In this document: positions 17,737-27,776 of the stretch, piece after piece
How positions within the stretch are numbered: position 1 is the first letter of the stretch
How the letters are laid out: the number at the start of each line of letters is the position of its first letter
Origin: Thermoproteota archaeon
Lineage (GTDB): Archaea > Thermoproteota > Methanomethylicia > Methanomethylicales > Methanomethylicaceae
Length of the DNA: 45,153 nucleotides
Assembly: GCA_030055575.1 (NCBI GenBank)
Contig: JASFYL010000005.1
Span: 1 to 45,153, forward strand
Direction of reading: 5' to 3'
Translations under genes and position numbers: made by a program
The notes under the pieces: generated by a model
What the model saw: only the letters and a program-made list of their open reading frames with translations
Databases searched by the model: none
What the model was told of the DNA's origin: nothing

Positions 17737-18960
17737 TCATGCTTTCCTCTTCTTCGATGTGACTATTGTGATGACATCACGATCACGGAGCTCATAGTCG
17801 TTCGGAAGCCTAAGACCGCTGACCGAATCTATGGCGTACAGGTAGTTTTCGTAGAGCTCCGAGTGTATCTCCTTAGCTAAATCCCTCGGGGTCGAACCCT
17901 GCGGCATGAGGAAAGCGTCTGGCAGGACATTGCCCTTCCTGTCCGAATACCTCTTGGCGTCTTCCACAGGGTAGACTACGTTTCTCTTAAGTAGCTTCAG
18001 AACAGCGATCGTGATTGCCTGGTCTACTCCAGTATGGAGCCACTTATCGAAGACCCTTGATTTGACGTATTCGAGCGCCCATTTCTGCTTCGGCGTGAGC
18101 GAGGCGCTGTCCTTGACAACGAACTTCTCGTCCCCCGGGATGTACGAGATCGCTCCCGCTCTCTCCGCCTTCCTGAGCAGGAGCTCCACGTCCGCAGATG
18201 CTGGCACCACGAAGCTCTTGCCGAAAGTATCAAGTAGTCCTTTAAGGTTCCTCTCCGCTACAGGCATATCCATCTTGTTCGCGACCAAGAGGGTGGGCTT
18301 GGAGAGATACCTTATCTCGGTCGCGAATGACCTAAACTCCTCCTCTTCCCAGTCCTCAAAAGGGATTCCATCTAACTTCGTCCTAGAGAGTGCTTCCTTT
18401 ATATGCGAGGGGGACACCTTGATGCCAGAGAGTATCTCATACAGGGCATCCTGGAGCCGCATGGACTTGTTCTGCAGGAGCCGCTTGATCTTGTCTGCGT
18501 TCTCGAGGAGGTTCTTGGTGTACCACTTTATGAGCTCCTCCTCAACATCATAGTAGTCTGCCAAGGGGGATCCCATTCCAGGCTCGCATATCTCGCCCCT
18601 CGCATTTATGCTGCCGGAGGCATCGACCACATGGAGGAGCGCGTCGGCCTGGGCCGCTACAGAGAGGAACTTTGTGCCGAGACCGAGTCCCTCAGAGGCA
18701 CCCTTGATGAGCCCCGGGAGGTCCACGATCTCCACGGGTATGAAACGCCAGCCGTCTATGCAGACCGAGTTCTGGGGATTGTCCTTCACCCCGAGCTCCT
18801 TGCAGACGCAAGCGGTCTTCGCGTATCCAATCCCAACATTCGGCTCCTTAGTTGTGAACGGGTAATTCGAGACCTCGGCGTTCATCATGGTCACTGCGTT
18901 GAAGAGCGTCGTCTTGCCGGCGTTGGTCTTACCTATAATGCCTATCCTGAGCATAAGCAC
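17737..18960 (-). CDS. Archaeal YchF/Obg-family GTP-binding protein with C-terminal TGS-like domain
   Basis: 407 aa; IGIIGKTNAGKTTLFNAVT, FIPVEIVDLPGLIKGASEGLGLGTKFLS, VANKMDMP. Confidence 0.93.
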   Translation of the reverse strand: MLMLRIGIIGKTNAGKTTLFNAVTMMNAEVSNYPFTTKEPNVGIGYAKTACVCKELGVKDNPQNSVCIDGWRFIPVEIVDLPGLIKGASEGLGLGTKFLSVAAQADALLHVVDASGSINARGEICEPGMGSPLADYYDVEEELIKWYTKNLLENADKIKRLLQNKSMRLQDALYEILSGIKVSPSHIKEALSRTKLDGIPFEDWEEEEFRSFATEIRYLSKPTLLVANKMDMPVAERNLKGLLDTFGKSFVVPASADVELLLRKAERAGAISYIPGDEKFVVKDSASLTPKQKWALEYVKSRVFDKWLHTGVDQAITIAVLKLLKRNVVYPVEDAKRYSDRKGNVLPDAFLMPQGSTPRDLAKEIHSELYENYLYAIDSVSGLRLPNDYELRDRDVITIVTSKKRKA

Positions 18961-19084
18961 TCATGTAATAAGCTGGTGGATCCGGTATATTACCTTGCGC
19001 ACCGAAAGTCCGAAGAGATTGCTTTTATATTTACAGCTCGAGAGCTATTGCCAGAAGCGGGGATCTGTCTTGATCTTGAAGGAC

Positions 19085-19780
19085 ATGAACGGTTTCGACT
19101 TTGAGAAGTTCGACAAGTCCATCGCGATCCTGGCGGTTGGGAGCGTCGAGAGGCATGGTGACCACCTCCCGCTGGGGACGGATAGCGAGCTCCCCGAGTA
19201 CATTGCATGCAGGGTTGCAGAGGAGTTGCACATCCTAGTGCTTCCAACAGTCTACTACGGCTCCTGTCACGCGATGCGCAATTTCCCTGGCACCTTTGAC
19301 ATAGACTCGGATGTCTTTTACAGGTATGTGGAATGCATCATGGAGGAAGCCTGGCGGAACGGCATAAAGCTGTTAGTGGTCCTGAATGGTCACGGTGGCA
19401 ACACGACTCCACTGCAGATGGCCGCGAGGCAGGTGGCTAACCGGACTGGTCTAGCAATCACAGTGATAGACTGGTGGAAGGATCTCGGAAAGAGCAAGCA
19501 ATACCTCTTCACGTCACCAGGACACGCCGGAGAGGACGAGACGAGTGCCATGCTCGCGATCGCGGAGGACAAGGTGAATATATACCTGGCTGGCAGGCAC
19601 GAAGTGGCTTACCCGGAGATCAAAGTGTACTCTAGGAAGATCGACGAGAGGCTCTACGAGGTGGCACTCACAGGGGACTCAAAGAAGGCGACTAAGCAAA
19701 AGGGCGAGGAGCTCCTTGGAGCGGCGATCGAGGACCTACTCAAGACAATAGACCATCTCCGAAGAACCTTGGAAATATAG
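19085..19780 (+). CDS. Creatininase family amidohydrolase
   Basis: MNGFDFEKFDKSIAILAVGSVERHGDHLPLGTDSELPEYIA, VLNGHGGN, PGHAGEDETSAML; track ORF extends to 18887, start more likely near 19070-19085. Confidence 0.88.
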   Translation: MNGFDFEKFDKSIAILAVGSVERHGDHLPLGTDSELPEYIACRVAEELHILVLPTVYYGSCHAMRNFPGTFDIDSDVFYRYVECIMEEAWRNGIKLLVVLNGHGGNTTPLQMAARQVANRTGLAITVIDWWKDLGKSKQYLFTSPGHAGEDETSAMLAIAEDKVNIYLAGRHEVAYPEIKVYSRKIDERLYEVALTGDSKKATKQKGEELLGAAIEDLLKTIDHLRRTLEI

Positions 19781-19826
19781 CGCTTTCCCAACATTTTTGG
19801 GCACCAATCCCAACTAGATCACAGGG

Positions 19827-20252
19827 GTGTGGGAAAGAATGAAGGTGTTCACCCGGCGCATCTCGCTTGAAACGGGAAGGAGGAGGGAGCTCATAAACAT
19901 AACGAAGGAAGTCCGCAGAGTCGTGGCTGAGAGCGGGATAAGGGACGGCTTGTGCACGGTGTACACGATGCACTCAACCAGCTCAGTCATAGTGAACGAG
20001 GATGAAAGCGGATTAAAGTCAGATGTGATTGCAAAGATCGGGGAAGATTTTCCGCGGGATAGAGGCTGGGCGCACAATCGGATCGATGACAATGCGGACT
20101 CACACTTGGCTGGAGCGTACCTTGGACCATCGGTCTCCATACCGGTGGAGGGGGGTCAGCCTGATCTTGGGACGTGGCAGAGTGTATTCTTCCTCGAGCT
20201 CGACGGTCCTAGATCTGGAAGGAAAGTCGTTATACAGGTGATGGGAGAATAA
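19827..20252 (+). CDS. YjbQ/UPF0047 family (secondary thiamine-phosphate synthase-like) protein
   Basis: 141 aa; GLCTVYTMHSTSSVIVNEDESGL, GWAHNRIDDNADSHLAGAYLGPSVSIPVEGGQPDLGTWQSVFFLELDGPR. Confidence 0.92.
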   Translation: MWERMKVFTRRISLETGRRRELINITKEVRRVVAESGIRDGLCTVYTMHSTSSVIVNEDESGLKSDVIAKIGEDFPRDRGWAHNRIDDNADSHLAGAYLGPSVSIPVEGGQPDLGTWQSVFFLELDGPRSGRKVVIQVMGE

Positions 20253-20255
20253 GTG

Positions 20256-20702
20256 CTACTGCGACTTGGGCGAACGGATCGACCTCGCCAGCTGCCTGTA
20301 TCGCTCGGACTCCTCTTTATTTCCGAGCATCTCCAAGGCTCCTGCAAGGTTCTCGGCAGCCCTAGCGAAGTTCGGTTCTATCCGCAATGCCATCTCGAAG
20401 AAAGGGATGGATTCCTCGACCTGTCCCTTCTTCATCAGCGCGATACCCTTTCCTTCCCAAGCGAATGCCAGCTGTGCGTCGTTCTTGATAGCATTGTCGA
20501 AGCACTCTAGTGCATCGTCGTACATTCTCAAATTGACAAAGGCTATGCCCTTCCCCGCCCATGCGATGGCATTCTTCGGATCTAGCTCGAGCGCCCTTTC
20601 GAAGTATATTATCGCGTCCTCGTTCTTGCCGAGCTCAAGGTGGATCCTGCCCCGCGTTATCATCTCCTCTGCGCTCACCGACACGTCACCACCAACAAGC
20701 AC
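20256..20702 (-). CDS. TPR repeat protein
   Basis: Repeats such as DAIIYFERALELDPKNAIAWAGKGIAFVNLRMYDDALECFDNAI. Confidence 0.88.
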   Translation of the reverse strand: MLVGGDVSVSAEEMITRGRIHLELGKNEDAIIYFERALELDPKNAIAWAGKGIAFVNLRMYDDALECFDNAIKNDAQLAFAWEGKGIALMKKGQVEESIPFFEMALRIEPNFARAAENLAGALEMLGNKEESERYRQLARSIRSPKSQ

Positions 20703-20754
20703 ATTTGACTTTTTTAATGGGGATATAAATAGGTTACATGTGACCTAAACACGG

Positions 20755-21876
20755 TCACTCCGGCAGCCTAACGGTGAAACGGGTGCCTTTTCCAAGCTCA
20801 GAGGATACTTCGATCTTTCCCCCATGTGCTTCGATGATATTTTTGCATATGGCGAGCCCCAGACCCATTCCCTTCGGCTTCGTCGTGAAGAATGGTTCGA
20901 ACAGGCGCTTCAAGTTCTCGGGGGGTATTCCGACACCAGTATCCTCGAAGGAGATGGATACGAATCCGTCCTCTCTGCGGACGGTAATGCGCAAGGACCC
21001 GCCATCGGGCATTGCCTGGTACGCGTTGGTGAGCAGGTTCACGAAGACGCGTTTAATCAGCTGCGGATCTATATTGATGGGCTTGATATCTTGTTCGATT
21101 TCTGTGCTGACAGAGACATTGGCAGGCTTATTGATAAATTTAAGCGCCTCCTCCAGTAGCTTCCGTATATCCGTCTCGGACCGCTCTAGCTTAGAGAGTA
21201 TTGCATAATCTTGGAGGGTCGTGACGATCTCGCTCATGTAGCCTACCTGCTTCTTCATCCTCTCAAGAAAGTCTAAGAATCCGCAGTCTACCAAAGCCTT
21301 CCGCATATCCTCAGGCAGGGTCTTCAGCTCCTCCTCTGCCGCGTATAGTGAGGAGACTATCGAGTGGAGCGGGCTTCTCAGGTCGTGATCGACAATGGCA
21401 ATTGCCCCTCCCAAGGCTGCCAGCCTTTTGGTCTCCTCGAGTTTTGCTGGGCTCTCCTTGAGCAACCCCTCTAGGCGCGATTTCTCAGACTGAAGGGCTG
21501 CGCACGAATTTTTGAGCGCCCTGAGATTTTCCTCCATCCTCAGATACGAATTCACAATGCCGAAAAGGAACAGTCCAAGACCTGCTATCTTCAGTATCCC
21601 GTCCAAGAAGGTGTTGACGAGATCCGGCTCCTTTGTGAACTCGTCTAGCAGGTCTATGATGAATCCGATGGTAAGAGTTGCCCATCCGATCCTCAGAGGG
21701 GTATTCCGGAAGTGTATAAGGAACAGGTTGGCTGCAGAGATCAGAGTCAGTATCGATGACTCTACGAATATGTCGCTGAGGTTGAACGGGGGCTTTAATG
21801 GAAATGTATAGAACCAAGAGATGACGATCAGCACTGATACAAGGACTAGTGTGAGGTAGAACAGACGCTCGCGCAC
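20755..21876 (-). CDS. Membrane sensor histidine kinase
   Basis: 373 aa; N-terminal TM segments, H-box [14 protein letters not shown]-box [15 protein letters not shown]-boxes [11 protein letters not shown] / [10 protein letters not shown]. Confidence 0.92.
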   Translation of the reverse strand: MRERLFYLTLVLVSVLIVISWFYTFPLKPPFNLSDIFVESSILTLISAANLFLIHFRNTPLRIGWATLTIGFIIDLLDEFTKEPDLVNTFLDGILKIAGLGLFLFGIVNSYLRMEENLRALKNSCAALQSEKSRLEGLLKESPAKLEETKRLAALGGAIAIVDHDLRSPLHSIVSSLYAAEEELKTLPEDMRKALVDCGFLDFLERMKKQVGYMSEIVTTLQDYAILSKLERSETDIRKLLEEALKFINKPANVSVSTEIEQDIKPINIDPQLIKRVFVNLLTNAYQAMPDGGSLRITVRREDGFVSISFEDTGVGIPPENLKRLFEPFFTTKPKGMGLGLAICKNIIEAHGGKIEVSSELGKGTRFTVRLPE

Positions 21877-21959
21877 CCTCGCCCCTTCCCACTTTTAAAG
21901 AGAGATGCATTCGAACTAATAAATTTTCTAATATTAACAAATAATGAATATCGGTGTCG

Positions 21960-23129
21960 CTACAGAAGTTTGGACGCGATCTTCATCGCAAGCACGGGAT
22001 GCCTTGAAAACTTTGCGACGACCCTCATTACGTCCAGCCCATTTGCGAGATCGACGATGTCTTCACCGCTTAGGACTGAGCCGAGCAGATTCAGATCCTC
22101 GTCGCTAAGGTTCTCTATCGCCCTCAATACTTTGAGGCTCCGGCTTATCCTGGTTCCCCAGTACTCGCTGTATGCACCGCTGTACTTCCGTATCTCTTCC
22201 GGTCTACCTGATTCAAGCGCGTCCGCTATGCACCTCCCCGCAATGCTCCCTGCGCCCATGCTAGTCCTGATCCCCCCTCCAGTGATCGGGATCACTTGTC
22301 CCGCAGCATCGCCGCATAGGAGGACATTTCCCTTCGATGTCTCCTTTATCTGTCCGCCTACGGGGACGGCTCCTCCTCCCTCCTTGATCGCCTTAGCTCC
22401 CTTGAAGATCTCTGGGTGAGCCTCGATGAATCTGTCCAGGTAAGGTTTTGCCGGAGCGCCCCTCACCCCTATCCCGACGTTCGCGACGTACTCGTTCTTG
22501 GCGAAGATCCATGCGTAGCCTAAGGGCGCAACTTCCTTCCCCATGTAAATCCTAATGAAATCCTTCTCGGGAACCTTGCAGTTGACCATCACGTACTGGA
22601 TTGTCGGAATTATCTCGAAGTCCGCGGCATCGAACCCGCAACTCCGGCCTACGATAGACCCAACACCGTCGGCTCCGACGAGGTACTTGAAGGAGACTTC
22701 TCTCGTCTCCCCCTTGTGCGAATAGACCAGACTCTCGGCGGTCGTGCCCTTCATCTTGACTGCCTTTACTTCGGACCGCATCATGAGCTCAGAGCCAGAT
22801 GAGACTGCCTCACTCGCCAGGGCATACAGAAACTGCGGCTTGTTCAGGATGTAGCCGCGGTAGCTACTGCCTGAGATCTTGACGCCCTTTGACTCGTCTG
22901 GAGGGTAAACGTATGCACCGTTGATGCTGTTTGAGATAAGCGACTGGGTTACCGGGATCTCGGCGGTCTCGAAGGCTGAAGCTGAGACTGCCTCGGCACA
23001 GGCTTTCACTCCTAGATCCTTCTCCTTCTCAAGGACTAGTACCGAAAATCCTCTAGATGCGACTTTCCTTGCGGCCATCAGACCTGCAGGACCAGCCCCA
23101 ACAACCACAACATCGTAATTCATGTCCAT
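21960..23129 (-). CDS. Geranylgeranyl reductase family FAD-dependent oxidoreductase
   Basis: 389 aa; VVVVGAGPAGLMAARKVASRGFSVLVLEKEKDLGVKACAEAV, LVGADGVGSIVGR, LLCGDAAGQVIPITGGGIRTSMGAG. Confidence 0.92.
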   Translation of the reverse strand: MDMNYDVVVVGAGPAGLMAARKVASRGFSVLVLEKEKDLGVKACAEAVSASAFETAEIPVTQSLISNSINGAYVYPPDESKGVKISGSSYRGYILNKPQFLYALASEAVSSGSELMMRSEVKAVKMKGTTAESLVYSHKGETREVSFKYLVGADGVGSIVGRSCGFDAADFEIIPTIQYVMVNCKVPEKDFIRIYMGKEVAPLGYAWIFAKNEYVANVGIGVRGAPAKPYLDRFIEAHPEIFKGAKAIKEGGGAVPVGGQIKETSKGNVLLCGDAAGQVIPITGGGIRTSMGAGSIAGRCIADALESGRPEEIRKYSGAYSEYWGTRISRSLKVLRAIENLSDEDLNLLGSVLSGEDIVDLANGLDVMRVVAKFSRHPVLAMKIASKLL

Positions 23130-23190
23130 CAGCTCCTCTAGTGGAATCGAACTCCCTAATAAGACTCCCCCTTTAGAAGGCGTCCAAGGC

Positions 23191-24102
23191 TCACTTCTCC
23201 AAGACGGCTCTGTTCCTCAATGTTCCAATCCTTTCGACTGTCGCCTCGACGACATCCCCATCCTGGAGTTGCCCGATCTTATCGGGCGTGCCCATAGCAA
23301 TAAGGGCACCGGGTTCGAGCGTGGTGAATGAGGATATGTACTCGACCACAGTCGGCACATCGAATATCATCTCGCTGGTGCGTGAGCTCTGCCTCAGCTC
23401 GCCGTTGACGCTGAGCGAGAGCGAGAGGTCCATAGGATCCCCGACCTCCTCTCCAGTCACAATGAACGGTCCGATGGGGGCGAATGTGTCGAATCCTTTC
23501 GACCTCAGCCAGGGACGGGAGAGCGCAAAGTCCCTCTGCTGGATGTCCCTTGCGGTGATGTCATTAAGTACAGTATATCCAAAGATCCTCGAGTAGGCAT
23601 CCGAGCGGGAAACGTAGCGCCCGCCCTTGCCGACCACCACGCAGAGCTCAACCTCGTAGTCCACCCTCGAGGAGACCTTCGGGAGGACGATCTCATCATC
23701 TGGCCCGATTACAGAACGCGATGGCTTCATGAATACCACTGGGACCTCAGGGATCGGTCTCTTCAGTTCGGGTGCGTGGGATCTGAAGTTGAAACCTAGA
23801 CAGAACACAGCAGGCGGTCTTGTGATGGGAGCGCGGAGCCTGACTTCGCCAAGCCTGAAAGCTTCTCCCCTACTTCCCATCACCACAAGTTTGCCTTCAG
23901 AGAGGGAAAGAACCTCGCTCACGAGCTCAGAAAACAGAGACTCCTCGGAAAGTTCTTTCAACGGCAGCTCCGAAGGAGCGCGCTTCCTGAAGATCTCCTT
24001 GGTGGAGGAGAGGGAGTCCAATCTGACCACAAAATCTCCCGCCACCACCCCGGAGAAGATGCTTGAGCCATACTCAAACGTGGCAAATCTCAAACGTGGC
24101 AC
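23191..24102 (-). CDS. Fumarylacetoacetate hydrolase (FAH) family protein
   Basis: 303 aa; PPAVFCLGFNFRSHAPE, VDYEVELCVVVGKGGRYVS, GYTVLNDITARDIQQRD, GTPDKIGQLQDGDVVEATVERIGTLRN. Confidence 0.93.
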   Translation of the reverse strand: MPRLRFATFEYGSSIFSGVVAGDFVVRLDSLSSTKEIFRKRAPSELPLKELSEESLFSELVSEVLSLSEGKLVVMGSRGEAFRLGEVRLRAPITRPPAVFCLGFNFRSHAPELKRPIPEVPVVFMKPSRSVIGPDDEIVLPKVSSRVDYEVELCVVVGKGGRYVSRSDAYSRIFGYTVLNDITARDIQQRDFALSRPWLRSKGFDTFAPIGPFIVTGEEVGDPMDLSLSLSVNGELRQSSRTSEMIFDVPTVVEYISSFTTLEPGALIAMGTPDKIGQLQDGDVVEATVERIGTLRNRAVLEK

Positions 24103-24375
24103 CCCTTATTTTTGGGTTTTAAGTCTATCATCTCTGGCACTTAAAAAGATTGGGTAAATGGCATTGCGGGAGCGTGTATGGAAATAGGGAGTAGGAAAAA
24201 AAGAAAGCATTCGGTAACCATTGCGGGAACGGAAAACAGAAAGAAAGCAGTTGGGCATAAGCGGCGCTGCAGAGTCGGTGCGATGACTAAACAAATGCAA
24301 TAAACATGGCTTCAGGATTCGAGTTCGCCATTAAAGACGGGAGACATACGGCAGACCGTTCTCATGCAGACAGGA

Positions 24376-24846
24376 TCATCCCGTCCCGTAGAATTTCTTG
24401 TACTCATCATAATGCTTGCCCAAAAACTCCTCGAATGCGTTTCTGCTCAGCCTATCTGCCTCGGAGTTCTCTTCCCTAGGGATCCAATGCAACTCCACAT
24501 TCCTGAAGCACCCCAGCAGCGCCAGCGCCTTCTTGTGGAGGGGGATCAGCCGTCTAGCCCTTACGGCATACTCCCCTTTTAGCTGGCTTATCACCAGCTG
24601 ACTGTCCCCCTTGACCTCGATCGCCCCATCGTAGCCTTCTGAAAGCAGGCGTTCGAGCCCCCTTATCAGGGCATGGTACTCTGCGACATTGTTGGATACG
24701 TCGTCGCCAAACATACCCGCTCCAACGAACCCGTACCCCTCGTGCAACTTCTGGTCGTCCGAGTATACCACATACCCGAATGTGGCCACTCCTCCTGGAT
24801 TCTTTGGCATGCAGAGCCCGTCGAAGAAAAGTGTTACCGGCATCAT
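24376..24846 (-). CDS. RNase H-like (type I) protein
   Basis: 156 aa; FFDGLCMPKNPGGVATFGYVVY, NNVAEYHALIRGLERLL, VKGDSQLVISQLKGEY, LHWIPREENSEADRLSR. Confidence 0.88.
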   Translation of the reverse strand: MMPVTLFFDGLCMPKNPGGVATFGYVVYSDDQKLHEGYGFVGAGMFGDDVSNNVAEYHALIRGLERLLSEGYDGAIEVKGDSQLVISQLKGEYAVRARRLIPLHKKALALLGCFRNVELHWIPREENSEADRLSRNAFEEFLGKHYDEYKKFYGTG

Positions 24847-25015
24847 CCTTCCTCCCTCCCTTCAAGGATGAGATCCTGTCTTTTAACTTCAACGGACAGG
24901 CAAGCGATCAGGTTGGCTAGAGCTGTGCCGGAGCACAGTCTCCCTTACGCATATTATTACTATGGATAATAGATAGATAGATTAAAATACAAAATAATTA
25001 GTATTTACCAGCCTG

Positions 25016-26161
25016 GTGTCCGGCATGGCAGGAAGGAAAGGATTCAGTACCACCGCAATTCATCATGGCGATCCTGAGGGCAACGACATCATCGCTCCTA
25101 TCTATCAGACTGCCATCTTCAAGCACCCTGGCGGTAAGCAGATCCGCGGCAGGGACCTGAAGTACAGCAGGGAGGACAATCCCACAGTCAATCTACTGGA
25201 GAAGAAGATGGCTGCGCTCGAGGGTGGAGAGGACTGCCTGGCATTCTCATCAGGCATGGCGGCGATATCCACCTTGCTGCTCTGCCAGACCAGAAGTGGC
25301 GACACGATAGTCACCTCCAAGGAGATTTACGGGGCGACGCTCATACTGATGAGATCTTTGGATAAGTTCGGGATAAAGGTGAAGTGTGTCCTCAACGACA
25401 GGATCAAGGAAGAGATTGACGAAAAGACCAAGCTCGTCTTCGTCGAATCGATCACCAACCCGACGCTCAACGTTCCGGATCTAAAGGGCATCGCAGAGGT
25501 GTGCCGCAATAAGGGCGCGACACTAGTCGTCGACAACACCTTTGCAACGCCGATCAACTTGAGACCGATAGAAGTGGGAGCGGACTATGTGATCCATAGT
25601 GCAACGAAGTACCTCTGCGGTCACAACGACGCGATAGCAGGGATACTCGTGGGCCCTAAGGATGGAATAGGGGCTCTCTGGGAGTGGAGAAGGAACCTTG
25701 GTGGGAATCTGGACCCCTTCGCAGCCTTCCTGGTCATCCGGGGACTGAAGACCCTCAAGCTCAGGCTGTCTGAGCAGAACTGCAAGGCTCAAGAGATAGC
25801 GGAGTTCCTCGAGGGTCATGCCAAAGTGAAGAGGGTTCACTATCCAGGGCTGGCTTCAAGTCCGAGCCATAAGAGGGCAAAGGAGCTCATGAGCGGCTTC
25901 GGCGGCGTGGTCTCCTTCGAGCTCAAGGACATGGCTAGCGCCCTGAGGTTCCTCGGCGGACTGGAGATAATCAAAACTGCGCCGAGCCTCGGCGGGGCAG
26001 AGACGCTCATCACGCATCCGGCATCTTCATCGCACAAGAACATCAGCCCAGAGGAAAGGGCTGAACTGGGGATCACCGACGGACTGCTGAGGCTTTCTGT
26101 TGGGCTCGAGGACAAAGAGGACCTCTTTGAGGACTTGGAGAAAGGATTGGCAAAATCCTAA
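25016..26161 (+). CDS. Cystathionine gamma-synthase/lyase-type (Cys/Met metabolism) PLP enzyme
   Basis: 381 aa; FSTTAIHHGDPEGNDIIAPIYQTA, LVVDNTFATPINLRPIEVGADYVIHSATKYLCGHND, ESLGG-equivalent APSLGGAETLITHPA. Confidence 0.93.
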   Translation: MSGMAGRKGFSTTAIHHGDPEGNDIIAPIYQTAIFKHPGGKQIRGRDLKYSREDNPTVNLLEKKMAALEGGEDCLAFSSGMAAISTLLLCQTRSGDTIVTSKEIYGATLILMRSLDKFGIKVKCVLNDRIKEEIDEKTKLVFVESITNPTLNVPDLKGIAEVCRNKGATLVVDNTFATPINLRPIEVGADYVIHSATKYLCGHNDAIAGILVGPKDGIGALWEWRRNLGGNLDPFAAFLVIRGLKTLKLRLSEQNCKAQEIAEFLEGHAKVKRVHYPGLASSPSHKRAKELMSGFGGVVSFELKDMASALRFLGGLEIIKTAPSLGGAETLITHPASSSHKNISPEERAELGITDGLLRLSVGLEDKEDLFEDLEKGLAKS

Positions 26162-26692
26162 TTAGCCTACCCCGTTCCCCTCTTGCGGTATTATTGCACT
26201 GTTACCTTGCTCGTCCTCAATTACCAATGTGAAGGGGAGCGATCCCTCGATCGCGGACCTGATCCTTCTCACGGTCTGCTCTGCCTTTTCTTTCTTTGGC
26301 CCCTCCTCTAACCCTGCAAGCTGCTCAGCAACTTCCAGGAAGCGCTCAAGGACTCCCTCCACGTTAGTGACGAAGCCCAACGATCTAGGCCCAGGGGTCA
26401 GCTCAAGCCCTAGTTCAGGGACAAGGATCCTGCCGCTTGGCGACCTGATGACCCTTGCATTCAGCGCCTTCCGGTCAGAGACCCTGAACTCTACTTTCCT
26501 TATCCCCTTGCTCTCCAGCGGGATCTCGTGGTGTGCCTTCATCCCACAGCCTGGGCAGAACATCGCTATGAGCACAGCATTTCCTAGCCCAGGGATGTCG
26601 TCATAAAGCTCCTGCACCTCCATGCTATCGCCTCCGCATCCCGGGCACACTGCACGGTAAGAGAGGTGCCTTCTTCCTCCTTGCATAGACAA
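26162..26692 (-). CDS. ZPR1 zinc-finger domain protein (archaeal type)
   Basis: 176 aa; CPGCGGDSMEVQELYDDIPGLGNAVLIAMFCPGCGMKAHHEIPLESKGIRKVEFRV. Confidence 0.88.
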   Translation of the reverse strand: MSMQGGRRHLSYRAVCPGCGGDSMEVQELYDDIPGLGNAVLIAMFCPGCGMKAHHEIPLESKGIRKVEFRVSDRKALNARVIRSPSGRILVPELGLELTPGPRSLGFVTNVEGVLERFLEVAEQLAGLEEGPKKEKAEQTVRRIRSAIEGSLPFTLVIEDEQGNSAIIPQEGNGVG

Positions 26693-26746
26693 AGACCGGC
26701 AAGCTCAAGTCGCCTGGGAAATATATATTTGTTGGCATGAGAAGGC

Positions 26747-27307
26747 TTGGCGAGGGCGCTTGGATTGCGAGGTGTAGTGTTTGTGGAGGATGAGTGCAAC
26801 GCAAAGTGTAGTGCATTCAACCTTAAGCCCATAGGCTTTGTCAGGACAAGACACCGAGATGATGAGATCAGCGAAAGCTTTGAGGGAGTAGACGGCACTA
26901 TCGAGATCCTAGATGACTTCTCAGCTGGGCTAGAGGGACTCGAGGGGTTCTCCCACATACTCGTTGTCGCATACCTGCACAAAATCCCTTTAGACGCAAG
27001 GAAGGCCATGATGGTAAAGCCAAAATGGCTTGTCAAGTACGCTGAGGATCCCCGAAGCATACCTGAAGTAGGGGTTTTCGCAACCAGGTCACCCCATAGA
27101 CCGAACCCGATTGCACTGAGTGTAGTCAGGCTGATTGAAAGGGAAGGAAAGAACCTCAAGGTTGATGATCTGGACCTTTACGACGGGACTCCAGTGCTGG
27201 ACCTGAAGCCCTACATACCCTTGAATTGCTGCGTGCGGTTCCCCGCCTGGTTCTTGGAGATGCAGAAGAAGGTTAGGGATACGAAGGGCAAGGAGCTCAC
27301 TTTCTGA
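26747..27307 (+). CDS. TrmO/TsaA family tRNA methyltransferase
   Basis: LKPIGFVRTRHRDDE, LEGLEGFSHILVVAYLH, GVFATRSPHRPNPIALSVVRLIEREGKNLKVDDLDLYDGTPVLDLKPYIP. Confidence 0.92.
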   Translation: MARALGLRGVVFVEDECNAKCSAFNLKPIGFVRTRHRDDEISESFEGVDGTIEILDDFSAGLEGLEGFSHILVVAYLHKIPLDARKAMMVKPKWLVKYAEDPRSIPEVGVFATRSPHRPNPIALSVVRLIEREGKNLKVDDLDLYDGTPVLDLKPYIPLNCCVRFPAWFLEMQKKVRDTKGKELTF

Positions 27308-27400
27308 TCGGCTATCCCATTGGTGGTCGCCGCTAAGGAAGGACGGTACACCTTCGCAGGATGAAGCGATAATATTAAATCGCTTGCTGAGAGATATGGA

Positions 27401-27673
27401 TTGATCGAAATGGAGTTTGGATGGATAATCAACCTATTGGGGCTAGCCTTCAACGGTCTGAAGTGGGTAATCGAGTCTATACTGAGCATGACCCTTCTCA
27501 AGGCAAACCCGGACCTCGTAGAAGGGTTCTCTAACACCATAGCACTTCTCGTCTCCCTCACAGCGATCTATATAATGCTCGTTGTGGTGAGCATGGGGAA
27601 GAAGATACTTGGGATCATCATCCTCTTAGGCTGGGTGCTTCTGCTGGTGAGCATGGTAATCTCTGCCTTGTGA
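27401..27673 (+). CDS. Small predicted membrane protein
   Basis: 90 aa with two to three hydrophobic segments; family not recognised. Confidence 0.6.
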   Translation: MIEMEFGWIINLLGLAFNGLKWVIESILSMTLLKANPDLVEGFSNTIALLVSLTAIYIMLVVVSMGKKILGIIILLGWVLLLVSMVISAL

Positions 27674-27776
27674 GTAATTAAGAAGTAAGGAATGGGCGCA
27701 GGGGGAGATCGGTTCTCCTCCTCCACGGAGAGGCGGCTTTTTTCCTTCGGGTTTGGTTATTCCAATAGTTCGGACT

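Noticed and set aside
23129-23190. tRNA-like T-loop string (ggagttcgattcc on the minus strand)
   Set aside because: T-stem does not pair and no D-arm, anticodon arm or acceptor stem can be built; simple intergenic sequence.
24103-24375. Possible box C/D-type small RNA (gcgatgacta) in the gap between the FAH and RNase H genes
   Set aside because: C box is imperfect and no convincing D/D' boxes or terminal stem found.
24955-25000. agatagatagat short tandem repeat
   Set aside because: Only about three tetranucleotide units in an A/T-rich promoter; not a meaningful repeat or CRISPR.
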